From an uncultured Collinsella sp. (GTDB lineage: Bacteria > Actinomycetota > Coriobacteriia > Coriobacteriales > Coriobacteriaceae): a DNA stretch of 64,000 bases. Shown here in pieces: positions 8,714 to 17,493 of this stretch (within the stretch, counting starts at the first letter, position 1; every line of letters begins with the position of its first letter). A program made the translations under genes and the position numbers. The notes beneath the pieces were generated by a model that was not told where the DNA came from, searched no databases, and worked only from the letters and a program-made list of their open reading frames with translations. The stretch lies in the NCBI GenBank assembly GCA_902470695.1, contig CABRHH010000013.1, forward strand, positions 1 to 64,000, written 5' to 3'.

Positions 8714-10006
8714 ATGGACGTGCGAGAGAGCGAGCGTGTCGAGTTCAAGCGTGAGATGAATGCTGGCGCGATTAAGGCGGTCGTGGCGTTTGCCAATACA
8801 GGTGGAGGTACGCTATACGTTGGCGTTGATGATGATGGCGAACCGGCGGGCATTGCCGACATCGATGTAGAGCTGACTCGAGTGACAAGCGTTCTGAGAG
8901 ACTCGGTCAAGCCTGACATCCTCATGATGCTTTCCATCGTGCCTGAACAGATTGATGGCAAGGATGTTATCGCTGTCCATGTTGGAAGGGGCGTCAAGCG
9001 TCCATACTACCTTGCGTCGAAGGGGCCTCGTCCTGAGGGTGTGTATATCCGCTCGGGCGCAGCGAGCGTCCCCGCAAGCGATTCCGCCATCCTGCGCATG
9101 ATCCAGGAGTGCGATGGGGACGCGTTCGAAGCCCGCCTTTCGATGAACCAGGACCTTACTTTCGAATACGCGCGGGAAGAGTTTACAAAGCGGGGTCTTT
9201 CCCTCGGGTCCGGCGAGATGAGAACGTTGGGGATGGCCGATTCCGCGGGGCGGTTCACAAACCTCGCACTCCTGCTGTCGGACCAATGCCCCCAAACGAT
9301 AAAGGCGGCTGCGTTTTCAGACGACGAGCGAAGCGTTTTTACCGAGCGATATGAATTTGATGGGTCCATTCTAAAGCAGCTTAACGATTCCTATTTATTC
9401 CTCGAGAACCACAACCATTATCGCACGGAGTTTTCAGGGCTCGAGCGTGTCGATCACTATGACTATCCTGCGGTTGCGCTTCGCGAGGCCCTTGTGAACT
9501 CGGTCGCTCACCGAGAGTATGCCCTCTCCGGGCCAACGCTCGTCTCTGCCATGCCGTCCTCGGTGGAGATTGTGTCGCTCGGTGGGCTGCCGACGGGTAT
9601 CGAATACGAGGATCTTTCTGCGCGCATTTCCATGCCGCGCAATCGCGCCCTTGCCAATGTCCTGTTCCGTCTTGAGCTCATTGAGGCATATGGGACCGGC
9701 ATCGGGCGCATGCGAACGAGCTACGGGAATGGCGGGCTCCTCCCAGAGATATCGGTGACGGCCAATACGTTCTCGGTGACGCTTCCCAACAGGAATGTTG
9801 TCGAGGTGTGGGCCCCTTCGGCTGCCGCACGCTTGCTGGAAGAGGCGGTCGATGCGCTTTCGAGCGGCGCCCGCACACGAGCGGAGGTGCAGGTGGCCCT
9901 TGGCGTCTCCCAGCCGACGGCGAGCCGGGTTCTGTCTGAGCTTGTGCACGAGGGCCGCGTTCTGAAGGTCGGATCTGGCAGGGGAACACGGTACCGCTTG
10001 GCCTAG
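8714..10006 (+). CDS. AlbA_2/HATPase_c_4 regulator with C-terminal HTH (COG2865-like)
   Basis: A 430-residue protein. The AlbA_2 (Schlafen-related) domain spans about residues 5-115, with ESERVEFKREM and FANTGGGTLYVGVDDDG. A HATPase_c_4 region follows (ALREALVNSVAHREY at about 258-272, then GGLPTG and EAYGTGIGRM). A winged helix lies at about 365-425 (VQVALGVSQPTASRVLSELV). Proteins of this make-up are predicted ATP-binding transcription regulators; DNA binding by the C-terminus is expected from the family. ATG 8714 follows AGAAAGAGGA. The symmetric repeat array ending 22 bases upstream suggests autoregulation. A second member of this family lies convergently downstream. Confidence 0.85.
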   Translation: MDVRESERVEFKREMNAGAIKAVVAFANTGGGTLYVGVDDDGEPAGIADIDVELTRVTSVLRDSVKPDILMMLSIVPEQIDGKDVIAVHVGRGVKRPYYLASKGPRPEGVYIRSGAASVPASDSAILRMIQECDGDAFEARLSMNQDLTFEYAREEFTKRGLSLGSGEMRTLGMADSAGRFTNLALLLSDQCPQTIKAAAFSDDERSVFTERYEFDGSILKQLNDSYLFLENHNHYRTEFSGLERVDHYDYPAVALREALVNSVAHREYALSGPTLVSAMPSSVEIVSLGGLPTGIEYEDLSARISMPRNRALANVLFRLELIEAYGTGIGRMRTSYGNGGLLPEISVTANTFSVTLPNRNVVEVWAPSAAARLLEEAVDALSSGARTRAEVQVALGVSQPTASRVLSELVHEGRVLKVGSGRGTRYRLA

Positions 10007-10100
10007 TAGCCGTCGGTCGCTCTGGATGCGGGCGCGTGGCTGCGGTCGGCCTGTGGCCGGGTGCGAACGGCTGCAGCTGAGCCGTTGCGCCAAACGTGAC

Positions 10101-10132
10101 GGCGCTGGCTGCAGAGGGTCGCGGCCAGCGCC
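10101..10132. terminator. Hairpin between convergent regulators
   Basis: GGCGCTGGC (10101-10109) pairs with GCCAGCGCC (10124-10132), 9 bp perfect. It lies between two convergent genes and may serve both. Confidence 0.5.
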
Positions 10133-10170
10133 GCGGGCGCCACCCCTGCCCGCCTAAACGCACCCCGCGG

Positions 10171-11682
10171 CTAGCACGCCCTTCGGTACGCCCGTTTCCT
10201 GCTGCTCGTCGGCGCCGTGGGGACAACCTCTCCAGCGGCAATGAGCTTTCGCAGGCGGTTGCGCACCTGGTTTTTATTGAGACCGGTTCGCTCCTGCAGT
10301 TCGCTGACATTCATCTCGCCGTATTTGGCAAGCATGCCGGCAATCGCTTGCTCTCCAACACGGCTCCGCTTCTGCGCCGCACCCTCCTCGTCGCCGCGCT
10401 TGTCATCGAGGGTGCCGGGATCCTCGCTCGGTCTGAACAAAATGACGCTAAACTGGTCGATGCCGGGGCAGAACAGCGGCTCCTTGAGCCCCCGCGCCCG
10501 ACATGCCTGGATCATCATGGGGATGCCCGACCCATTGCCTTCGGCCGGCGAGCCGGCTTCCAGCGGAAGAGGAACGAGCGCCATGAGCCGCATGAGTGTG
10601 CTGTTGCGGCAGCACGATATGCCGCTTGTGAGCGACTGTCTGCGCATGCTCCCGTACAGCCCGCCCGGGTTCCTAATTTCAATGCGGTCGGCAAAAACAT
10701 CGACGCTGACCGCCTGCCCGTCAAAGCGCGGGTTGTAATCGCGGTGGATGAGGGCGTTGGCGACCGCCTCGCGCAGAACTACTTCGGGAATCTCAAGTTC
10801 ATTGACGCGACCGATGCCCACCACAATGGACCTTGTCTTGAGGTTGCGTTTAATCGCCCGCACGGCATCGGCAATCATCTCGCCGATGGTACCCTCGCAA
10901 AGTGAGCGGTCCTCAAAGCGGATGGGCCCCGCGCCGCCTTTGCTTGTGCCGGGGTGGACCGCAACGTCGACCATCAGGCGCGGGAAAAACTGCTGTGGGT
11001 ACGTTCCTGCCGCCAGAAGCCCTGCGCGAGTGACGCTGCCATTGCTGTCAATGAAGTTGAGTCGCTTCATTTTATCCAGATGCGTGTTCGCCCCCATGAG
11101 GGCCCGAGGGGTCTGCATGAGCGCTCGTTCAAAGGTTGATGCGAGGAGCGATTCGTCGAGATCGTCGATGCGGGCATCGAGCACCGGCGTTCTATCGTAG
11201 CTTTCGAATAGCGCCGCCGAGGAAAGGGAGAGGGTCTCGCTTGCGCTGAGCACGATGTCTTGGTCGTCGCAGCGCTTGTAACTCCCTGCCTGCACGCCTC
11301 TGCTCTTGATGTAACAAGGCTTGGAGCTCGCGGGGAGCTCTTCGAGAGATATTGCGAGGAGCGTTGAGCTGTTATATGCAACGCGATCGATGTCGTATTG
11401 GGGCGGGTTGGCCACCTTGCCGTCGCCGTTGCGGTCGTTGATGCCGGCGATAAACTGATCGCATACGCGCTCAATGGCGAAATCCTCGACGGGGATGAAT
11501 CCGCGCCGCTCGCTTAAACCCAGGATGATGAGTCCGCCATGCGTGTTCGCAAATGCGCTGACGGTCTCCCAGATGTCTTTTGAGAGGGAAGATTGGCACT
11601 CCTTGACCTCCACGCTTGCGTCATCGGTCCCCTGCATGCGAAGACGGTCAATGATAGAGCTGATGCGTTCCTCGGATATCAT
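10171..11682 (-). CDS. AlbA_2/HATPase_c_4 regulator with C-terminal HTH (COG2865-like)
   Basis: A 503-residue homologue of the protein at 8714. The AlbA_2 domain is near the N-terminus (VEVKECQSSLSKDIWETVSA, FANTHGGLIILGLSER). The HATPase_c_4 part contains LREAVANALIHRDYNP and RIEIRNPGGLYG, and GNGSGIPMMIQACRARGL near its end. The C-terminus has a helix-turn-helix (MNVSELQERTGLNKNQVRNR) and a basic tail. I start it at ATG 11682, which has GAGGAGG 8 bases upstream; the longer frame to 11733 runs through the operator array. Likely an ATP-binding transcription regulator controlling its own promoter; ligand and other targets are unknown. Confidence 0.85.
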   Translation of the reverse strand: MISEERISSIIDRLRMQGTDDASVEVKECQSSLSKDIWETVSAFANTHGGLIILGLSERRGFIPVEDFAIERVCDQFIAGINDRNGDGKVANPPQYDIDRVAYNSSTLLAISLEELPASSKPCYIKSRGVQAGSYKRCDDQDIVLSASETLSLSSAALFESYDRTPVLDARIDDLDESLLASTFERALMQTPRALMGANTHLDKMKRLNFIDSNGSVTRAGLLAAGTYPQQFFPRLMVDVAVHPGTSKGGAGPIRFEDRSLCEGTIGEMIADAVRAIKRNLKTRSIVVGIGRVNELEIPEVVLREAVANALIHRDYNPRFDGQAVSVDVFADRIEIRNPGGLYGSMRRQSLTSGISCCRNSTLMRLMALVPLPLEAGSPAEGNGSGIPMMIQACRARGLKEPLFCPGIDQFSVILFRPSEDPGTLDDKRGDEEGAAQKRSRVGEQAIAGMLAKYGEMNVSELQERTGLNKNQVRNRLRKLIAAGEVVPTAPTSSRKRAYRRAC

Positions 11683-11691
11683 GCCTGCCTC

Positions 11692-11796
11692 CTCAGTTGC
11701 GTCGTCAGTTACAGTATACGTGTTCATGATCAATTGTAACTGAGCAATATAACTGATGACTGAGAAATGTAACTGATAACTGAGTGATGTAACTGA
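11692..11796. promoter_or_regulatory. TAACTGA repeat array before the second AlbA_2 regulator
   Basis: TAACTGA occurs at 11737, 11750, 11770, 11777 and 11790, with TCAGTTA in the opposite sense at 11705 and CTCAGTTG at 11692. GACTGA variants fill gaps. Spacings of 13, 20, 7 and 13 bases resemble iterated operator half-sites. The array touches the Shine-Dalgarno site of the minus-strand gene, so bound protein should block it. Confidence 0.6.
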
Positions 11797-11933
11797 TGAC
11801 GGGAAAACGCACCCGATGCTGTCGGGGGCAAAACGGAGTGGCCGGCGGCATCTGCCCTGCCTTTGCAGTGTCGCAAGGGAGCCGGAGCTCCTCCCGGCAG
11901 CGCGTCAGCCTCTCCGGCGCAATATAAAAATAC

Positions 11934-11963
11934 TTCCAATATCTTTAATATTTCCGATATCTT
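11934..11963. promoter_or_regulatory. Direct repeat TTCCRATATCTT before the first AAA ATPase
   Basis: TTCCAATATCTT (11934-11945) and TTCCGATATCTT (11952-11963) are spaced 18 bp in an AT-rich island inside GC-rich DNA. They lie about 60 bases before the ATPase start. A promoter and operator here are inferred. Confidence 0.5.
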
Positions 11964-12022
11964 GGACGTTCTCGCAGGTATAAGCTATAAAAGATCGAGT
12001 TCACAGAAGAGGTGCAATCAAG

Positions 12023-13144
12023 ATGACGCATGTCAATCCGTTTAAACCGTCCGCCGGTGTTGAACCTCCGGTTCTTATTGGCCGCAATGACGTTCTATAT
12101 GATTTCGAGGAATCGCTCATCAGCGGGGTCGGCGCGCCCGGCCGCCTCATGCGCATCACCGGTCCGCGGGGATCGGGGAAGACCGTGCTCCTCAACGAGC
12201 TCGGGGACGTTGCGCGCAAGCACGGTTGGCGCGTTGTCGACGAGACCGTTCAGCCGAACTGGGTCGAAAGCTTGTGTCGTCGCCTGGTCGTCAACGGCGA
12301 GCTCGATCTTGCTGCCGAGCTCGACTTGGGCTTCGTGCGCGCGTCCGCGAAAAAGGTGGCTGCGGAAGAGGCGCTCGATATACGCGAGAGCCTGGATATC
12401 GTTGTGTCCAAGCTGACTCATGCCGGAAAGGGTCTCCTGGTCACCGTCGATGAGGTGCAGAATGCAAGCCTGGAGGACATCACACGAATCGCGGCGGCGG
12501 TTCAGCATCTCATGCGCGAGAAGAAGAACATCGCGTTCGCGTTCGCCGGAATCGCCTCTGGCGTGAACAGCCTCTTGTCGGAAGACGGTCCGACGTTTCT
12601 TCGCCGCGCCTATCACGAAGAGCTCGACGCGCTGCCCTTGGATGAGGTAGCCCTGTCTCTGGCGGAAACCATCCGGAGAAGCGGGTTCGAGATGGCTGAT
12701 GACCTGGTGAGGACCGCTTCTGACGCAACTGGGGGCTACGCCTACCTCGTTCAGCTTGTCGGGTATCACATTTGGCGCGCCGCAAAGATGCGTGGCGGCG
12801 AAGCGGTGGTGGACGAGGAAGATGTGGCCGTCGGTGTTGCCCGCGCAAAGGCGGATTACGAGCGCTCCGTGATCGAGACAGCGATTGCGGGGATTTCCCT
12901 GAGGGCGATGCAGTATCTGCTTGCGATGGCAGAGGACGACGCGGTGTCCTCGACCGCCGAGCTTGCCGGTCGCCTGGGCATCGCGGCGAGCTCGTTGAGC
13001 AGCGTGCGCCTGCAGCTGATCGAGCGGCAGGTCATTGAGCCGACGGCGTATGGGTTTGTGGCCTTTTCGATGCCGTACACCGCCGATTATCTGCGTCGCA
13101 ACCGCGCGCAGCTGCTCGCCAGATACGGCATCGAGGAGGGGTAG
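12023..13144 (+). CDS. AAA-type ATPase with C-terminal winged helix
   Basis: A 373-residue protein. The P-loop GPRGSGKT is at residues 47-54 and a Walker B-like LLVTVDEVQ at about 139-147. IAFAFAG in the sensor-1 strand and a C-terminal winged helix (SSTAELAGRLGIAASSLSSV, about 312-331) complete the pattern of archaeal-type/AAA_16 ATPases. ATG 12023 follows AGAAGAGGTG. A paralogue with the same opening (NPFKPxAGxxPPxLIGR) is encoded at 13485. Such proteins are annotated only as ATP-binding proteins; a regulatory role in DNA binding is inferred from the winged helix and the repeats upstream. Confidence 0.85.
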   Translation: MTHVNPFKPSAGVEPPVLIGRNDVLYDFEESLISGVGAPGRLMRITGPRGSGKTVLLNELGDVARKHGWRVVDETVQPNWVESLCRRLVVNGELDLAAELDLGFVRASAKKVAAEEALDIRESLDIVVSKLTHAGKGLLVTVDEVQNASLEDITRIAAAVQHLMREKKNIAFAFAGIASGVNSLLSEDGPTFLRRAYHEELDALPLDEVALSLAETIRRSGFEMADDLVRTASDATGGYAYLVQLVGYHIWRAAKMRGGEAVVDEEDVAVGVARAKADYERSVIETAIAGISLRAMQYLLAMAEDDAVSSTAELAGRLGIAASSLSSVRLQLIERQVIEPTAYGFVAFSMPYTADYLRRNRAQLLARYGIEEG

Positions 13145-13275
13145 CGTCGAGGGCGGTGCCATAGGTGCCTCTGCTGCGAGATGGCCGGTGGGCCCTGGGG
13201 CAGGAGTGGCCAACAATAGCTTTACGCCGACTGGTTCGAGCGGGGCTTCCCCCTCTACGACTACCTCAGGAGGCA

Positions 13276-13386
13276 ATGATGGGCGGCTTTTACGAGACTC
13301 CCTGGCGTCCGCGCTGGCATCTGCCTTCTTCAACCCGGTACTGGCGGCTTCTGTCGACAACCTGGTATGGGATCCAGGGTCGTTGA
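13276..13386 (+). CDS. Possible small Trp/Arg-rich peptide
   Basis: A 36-codon frame starting MMGGFYETPWRPRWHL with four tryptophans. CAGGAGG lies just before the first ATG (13276) and well placed for the second (13279). It sits alone between the two paralogous ATPases. No homologue is recognised, and chance cannot be excluded in GC-rich DNA. The rest of 13145-13484 holds nothing else except the repeats at 13429. Confidence 0.25.
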   Translation: MMGGFYETPWRPRWHLPSSTRYWRLLSTTWYGIQGR

Positions 13387-13428
13387 CATGGCGCTAAAGG
13401 ACCGAGGGCGCGCAACGATGCGTCTGTT

Positions 13429-13462
13429 CAACTTGTTAAACTTTGCTCAACTTGTTAAACTT
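13429..13462. promoter_or_regulatory. Direct repeat CAACTTGTTAAACTT before the second AAA ATPase
   Basis: Two identical 15-bp copies (13429-13443 and 13448-13462) have a 19-bp period. They end 8 bases before the GAGGGAGGA ribosome-binding region of the gene at 13485. The sequence differs from the repeats before the paralogue at 12023. Confidence 0.6.
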
Positions 13463-13484
13463 CCCATCGAGGGAGGATTTCCCT

Positions 13485-14573
13485 ATGCAGCGCATCAATC
13501 CGTTTAAACCTACGGCGGGCATGAATCCGCCAGAGCTCATTGGTCGTGATGAGGCGCTCGACGATTTTGCCGAGGCGCTCGAGAACGGTCCTGGGGCGCC
13601 CGATCGCCTTATGCGCATCTCCGGTGTTCGCGGCACGGGGAAAACCGTATTGCTCAATGCGCTGGGAGACCTTGCGCGCAAGCAAGGCTTTCAGGTGGTT
13701 GACGTGGCGTCGAATCCGGGGTTTTGCGATCGTATCCTCAGTGCGTTCAGGCGTCAAACGGAGTTGCGGAAGCTCTCGCTCGCTCCGCCCGTCATGAGTC
13801 TGAGCATCGGTTCGGTTGAGCTGGCGCGCTCAGCGACGCAGCTCGGTGAGGCCATGTATGGTGCCTCGCGCAACGGCGGCTTGCTCATCACGTTGGATGA
13901 GATCCAAGATGCTTCGACTGATGAGATGCGCGAGCTGGGCAATGAGATACAGCTGCTCATCCGCCAAGGTGCTAATGTCGCCTTCGCGTTTGCAGGGCTT
14001 CCCGCGTCGATTGACGGGGTGGTGGTTGACGAGACGCTCACGTTCCTGCAGCGGGCGCGCCACATCGAGCTTACGCGCTTGGAGTACCTTGAGGTTGGGG
14101 AGTCGATCGAGGACACGATGGTGCGATCGGGCCGCAACATCGGATCTGAGGCCGCTGAGATGCTAACGCATGCTGCTTCCGGTTACCCGTTCATGGTGCA
14201 GCTGGTGGGTTACTACGCGTGGCAAGCCGCCGCGCGTCGCAGCGCTGCGGAGGTTTCGGTGGATGATGCGCAGCGAGGAATCGAGAAAGCTCGGGCGAAC
14301 TTCGACAGCATGGTTATCGCCCCAGCTTTGCGTCGTGTTTCGGAGCACCAACGCGCCTATCTTGAAGCGCTGGCCGCATGCGGGCAGGGCCCGATTGCAA
14401 CGGGCACCGTCGCGAAGAAGATGGGCACCGATTCGCGAGCGGTGGGCTCCTATCGCAAGCGGCTGTTAGATGCAGGTCTGATTGAGTCTCCGCGCTACGG
14501 ATTTGCCGATTTCGCCATCCCCTATATGCGCGAGTACCTCTTGGCGAACGGCGCTTCTAACGTGGCATCATAG
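13485..14573 (+). CDS. AAA-type ATPase with C-terminal winged helix, paralogue of 12023
   Basis: A 362-residue protein clearly related over its length to the one at 12023. P-loop GVRGTGKT at residues 47-54; Walker B LLITLDEIQ; VAFAFAGLP corresponds to sensor 1; the C-terminal winged helix includes IATGTVAKKMGTDSRAVGSY. ATG 13485 follows GAGGGAGGA; the extra 14 codons of the longer frame cross the repeat array. The two paralogues probably arose by duplication, then diverged in DNA recognition, because the repeats before each gene are different. The cellular role is unknown; ATP-dependent regulation is an inference. Confidence 0.85.
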   Translation: MQRINPFKPTAGMNPPELIGRDEALDDFAEALENGPGAPDRLMRISGVRGTGKTVLLNALGDLARKQGFQVVDVASNPGFCDRILSAFRRQTELRKLSLAPPVMSLSIGSVELARSATQLGEAMYGASRNGGLLITLDEIQDASTDEMRELGNEIQLLIRQGANVAFAFAGLPASIDGVVVDETLTFLQRARHIELTRLEYLEVGESIEDTMVRSGRNIGSEAAEMLTHAASGYPFMVQLVGYYAWQAAARRSAAEVSVDDAQRGIEKARANFDSMVIAPALRRVSEHQRAYLEALAACGQGPIATGTVAKKMGTDSRAVGSYRKRLLDAGLIESPRYGFADFAIPYMREYLLANGASNVAS

Positions 14574-14747
14574 CCGTGTGCCGCTGCGGGCGATTCCCCT
14601 ATTCGCGCGCGTCGGCAACGCGTGCCGCCGGTGCGGCTTCATGTCGCGTGCGCACGCGTGTAGCCTTTGATGGTACGATGCCGCCCAGTGGGCCGTGCTC
14701 GGGATGACCGAGGACGCTGTTGTAAGGAAACGTGACGGAGGCGTGCG

Positions 14748-14996
14748 GTGCAGACGCGTAACTATCAGTTTTTCAATCACGCGGCATGCGAGTTCTACCC
14801 GTGTCACGACATGCCGGCCGACGAGCTGAACTGCCTGTTCTGCTTCTGCCCGCTCTACCGCCTGGGTGAGAGGTGCGGGGGCGACCCGACGTTCATCGAG
14901 GGGGCGGACGGCGCGCGCATCAAGGATTGCAGCGCCTGCACCCTGCCGCATCGTCGCGAGAACTACGACTACATCATGGAACGCCTGTCTTCGTAG
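14748..14996 (+). CDS. Cysteine-rich small metal-binding protein
   Basis: An 82-residue protein of the cysteine-rich small-domain type (PF04071-like), with the opening NYQFFNHAACEFYPCH and the motif LNCLFCFCPLY followed by DCSACTLPH. Eight cysteines and several histidines are arranged for metal binding. GTG 14748 follows GACGGAGG. The small size is normal for the family. The family's function is not well established. It lies alone between the ATPase and the convergent phosphatase. After it (14997-15141) there is only GC-rich DNA with a short imperfect repeat, CTGGGCGGCGGG. Confidence 0.8.
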   Translation: MQTRNYQFFNHAACEFYPCHDMPADELNCLFCFCPLYRLGERCGGDPTFIEGADGARIKDCSACTLPHRRENYDYIMERLSS

Positions 14997-15141
14997 GGGG
15001 CTTGCCGCTAGGGGCGGGCGACGTCGCGCGACGCGGGGCGGTGCGGCCCTGGGCGGCGGGCGGAGCGAGGCAGTGCGCTCTGGGCGGCGGGTGCAGGGCA
15101 GAGCTTCGCAGCCGAAGAACAAGCTGCCGTCAAACCGGTGG

Positions 15142-17349
15142 CTACCGGCCGTAGCGCTTGGTAATGTGAAGGGTGTTGCGGCCGTCCACGCGCTCGTACC
15201 GCATGGAGTCCGATAGCTTTCGCACGAGCAATATGCCAAGGCCGCCTGGCTGCAGTTCGTCTACCTGCTCGGTTCCGGTTAGCCCTTCCACGTTATGCGC
15301 GGTCGGATCGTATGCCGCGCCGCAATCTTGCAGGACAAGATGAACCGTATGGGCACAGGGGTCATCCGCGATGAATACGTCGATGCCGCAATCCCTGTCT
15401 TCAGAGCCGCTGTATGCGTGCGTCGCGCAGTTGACGAAGAGCTCTTCGACCATGAGCTTGAGGTTGAATTCCATCTCGCCGCGCGCTTCCGGGGAAAGGT
15501 GCTCAAGGACGAAGTCGCACGCGTGCATGCAAAGGCCTGCGTCGGCAGGAACATGCGCCCATGATCCCTGGGGGAGCCAGCTAAGGGAAAGCGCCGTCAA
15601 GTCATCCGCCTGCTCGGCTCCCTCAGAAAACGCCTCCACGGCGTCCACCATGCGCATCACGGAGGACGAGGTCTCGTCTGCGCCCGATTCGAAGGTCAGC
15701 GCTTGCATGAGCCGCTCGTTGCCAAAAAGCTCATCGTTGAGCGACCGCGCTTCGGTGACGCCGTCGGTGTAGAGCACGATCTGCTCTCCGGGCAACAGGA
15801 TCGCGCTGTCGGATGCGTAGGAGAAGTCTTCCATGATGCCGAGCGGCAGCCCCGGCTGCGCGGACAGCCAGCGGTTGCCTCGAACGGGGGAACACACAAC
15901 GGGGAGATTATGCCCCGCGTTGGCGAATTCGATGCATCCCGTGCGCGTGTCGAGGGCGATGGCGAACATGGTGACGAACAGCATGGCGTCATTGTTGGTG
16001 CAAAGGTGCGCCGACACGCCGGAGAGCCCCTCCCCAAGCGTCTTCGCGGAGCGCAGGAGCTCGCGGGCCTCGGTCATGGCTCGCATCATGAAAAGCGCGG
16101 CGGGAATGCCCTTGTCGGACACGTCGGCAACAAGCGCGCATATACGGTGCTCATCCAGCGGAAACACGTCGTAGAAGTCGCCGCCGACGGAGCGTGCCGG
16201 CTTCATGATCGCGCGAATCCCCACCCCGTAGCTGCTTTCAAGGACGGAAAAATCGGCGGGCAGCGCGTTCGCCTGTATGTGCGCCGCCAGTGAAAGCTCC
16301 GTATCGATGCGCTCGCGTTCCCGAACGGACGCTTGAGCGTTGATCATGATCGCGCCCAGGGCATGGCGCATCTCGTTGGTCTCATGGGCGACGAGCTGAA
16401 TTTCCTCAAGGGCGCGATCGGAGGAGAGGTGCACGTCGAGCACGCCATCGCGCATCCGTTCGGGGCCGGATTCTTGCATGCGCCGGGCAAGGGTGCGCGC
16501 ATCGGTGGCGAGGTCGTTGAGCGGCGTTGCCAAAGAGCGCTCGATGACTGCGAGCATGACGCACACCAGGCAGAACAGGCTGACCGTGATGGCTGTAAGC
16601 GTGAGGTAGATCTGGGCGACGATGTGCTCAAAGTTGCCGCCGTCCGTGCTTTCAGACCCCGCGCTTCGAAATGCGAGCAGGGAGATGACGCACAGGGCGC
16701 TGGCGAGCGCAGTGAGGCCCAGCGCGATGAGGGTGAAGCGCTCGGAAAGCGTTCGCTGGCGTTCGCGCTTGCTGTTGCGCAGGCGTTCTGCCGTCAGCAT
16801 GACCGGCGTGCCAACGTATACGATCGCGAGAAAATTGTTGAACAGGCGGACGAGATGGATGTTGAGAGCTTGCATGGCGTCGTGCTCAAAGGGCATGAGG
16901 AGGCCCGTGACGAGCGCGGAGTCCAAAAGCCCGGCAATGAGGAACACGGCAATATGCTTGGCGGATCGAAGACGAGGGGCGCCGTCGCGGGGAAGGGCGA
17001 TGCGCCACGCGATGCGCAGCGCCAGGGCGTATGCGAGCTGGATGGCAACATACAGCGGAAGCGCCGGGTCATCCGGCCAGTGGATGATGTCGGACACGAG
17101 ATTGCCGGTGGCACATCCAAGGGCGCCGGGCACGCCGAATAGCAGACCGAGAACGGGCGAGAGGCCGGATGCGGGACGTATCTGGGTGACGCCGTTAAAA
17201 CTGGGGATGGAGAGAAACGCTTCGAGAAGAACGAAATACGCGGCTCCGCACAACAATGCGACTCGGATGGCATCAAGGAGCGCGTTCTTCTTGGTGGAAG
17301 AATCGTCATGATGGGGTGCTTCTCTTCTGAAGGATAATGCGAAGAACAT
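15142..17349 (-). CDS. Membrane SpoIIE-type phosphatase fused to RsbW-like ATPase domain
   Basis: A 735-residue protein. The N-terminal ~260 residues hold about eight membrane helices, ending in a pair that flanks a small loop, then a HAMP-like linker (LATPLNDLATDARTLARRM). The PP2C/SpoIIE phosphatase domain (about 340-550) shows VGGDFYD, VADVSDKGIPAALFM and the late QADDLT acidic motif. The C-terminal domain (about 590-735) is a HATPase_c_2/RsbW type, with LMVEELFVN and PGGLGILLVRKLSD. Such proteins dephosphorylate STAS antagonists in partner-switching systems; a STAS protein is encoded at 25591. ATG 17349 follows AGGT; a TTG two codons upstream is also possible. It is divergent from the giant surface protein, sharing its control region. 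Confidence 0.85.
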   Translation of the reverse strand: MFFALSFRREAPHHDDSSTKKNALLDAIRVALLCGAAYFVLLEAFLSIPSFNGVTQIRPASGLSPVLGLLFGVPGALGCATGNLVSDIIHWPDDPALPLYVAIQLAYALALRIAWRIALPRDGAPRLRSAKHIAVFLIAGLLDSALVTGLLMPFEHDAMQALNIHLVRLFNNFLAIVYVGTPVMLTAERLRNSKRERQRTLSERFTLIALGLTALASALCVISLLAFRSAGSESTDGGNFEHIVAQIYLTLTAITVSLFCLVCVMLAVIERSLATPLNDLATDARTLARRMQESGPERMRDGVLDVHLSSDRALEEIQLVAHETNEMRHALGAIMINAQASVRERERIDTELSLAAHIQANALPADFSVLESSYGVGIRAIMKPARSVGGDFYDVFPLDEHRICALVADVSDKGIPAALFMMRAMTEARELLRSAKTLGEGLSGVSAHLCTNNDAMLFVTMFAIALDTRTGCIEFANAGHNLPVVCSPVRGNRWLSAQPGLPLGIMEDFSYASDSAILLPGEQIVLYTDGVTEARSLNDELFGNERLMQALTFESGADETSSSVMRMVDAVEAFSEGAEQADDLTALSLSWLPQGSWAHVPADAGLCMHACDFVLEHLSPEARGEMEFNLKLMVEELFVNCATHAYSGSEDRDCGIDVFIADDPCAHTVHLVLQDCGAAYDPTAHNVEGLTGTEQVDELQPGGLGILLVRKLSDSMRYERVDGRNTLHITKRYGR

Positions 17350-17493
17350 ATTCAAACCTATCGTTCGGTCGCAGGTGCCGGAGGCGTTGCGCGCGGCATA
17401 ATTCGCATCTTCAATTGTACGAAAGAGCGTGCGGGCACAGGTGACTTTCCTTTTTCGGCGAGAAAAGAAGACCAGCTAGAGCTATCGTATCGA

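Noticed and set aside
10096..10905. Plus-strand frame opposite the second AlbA_2 regulator
   Set aside because: The minus-strand gene has clear AlbA_2, HATPase and HTH motifs and a good ribosome site; the plus frame has none.
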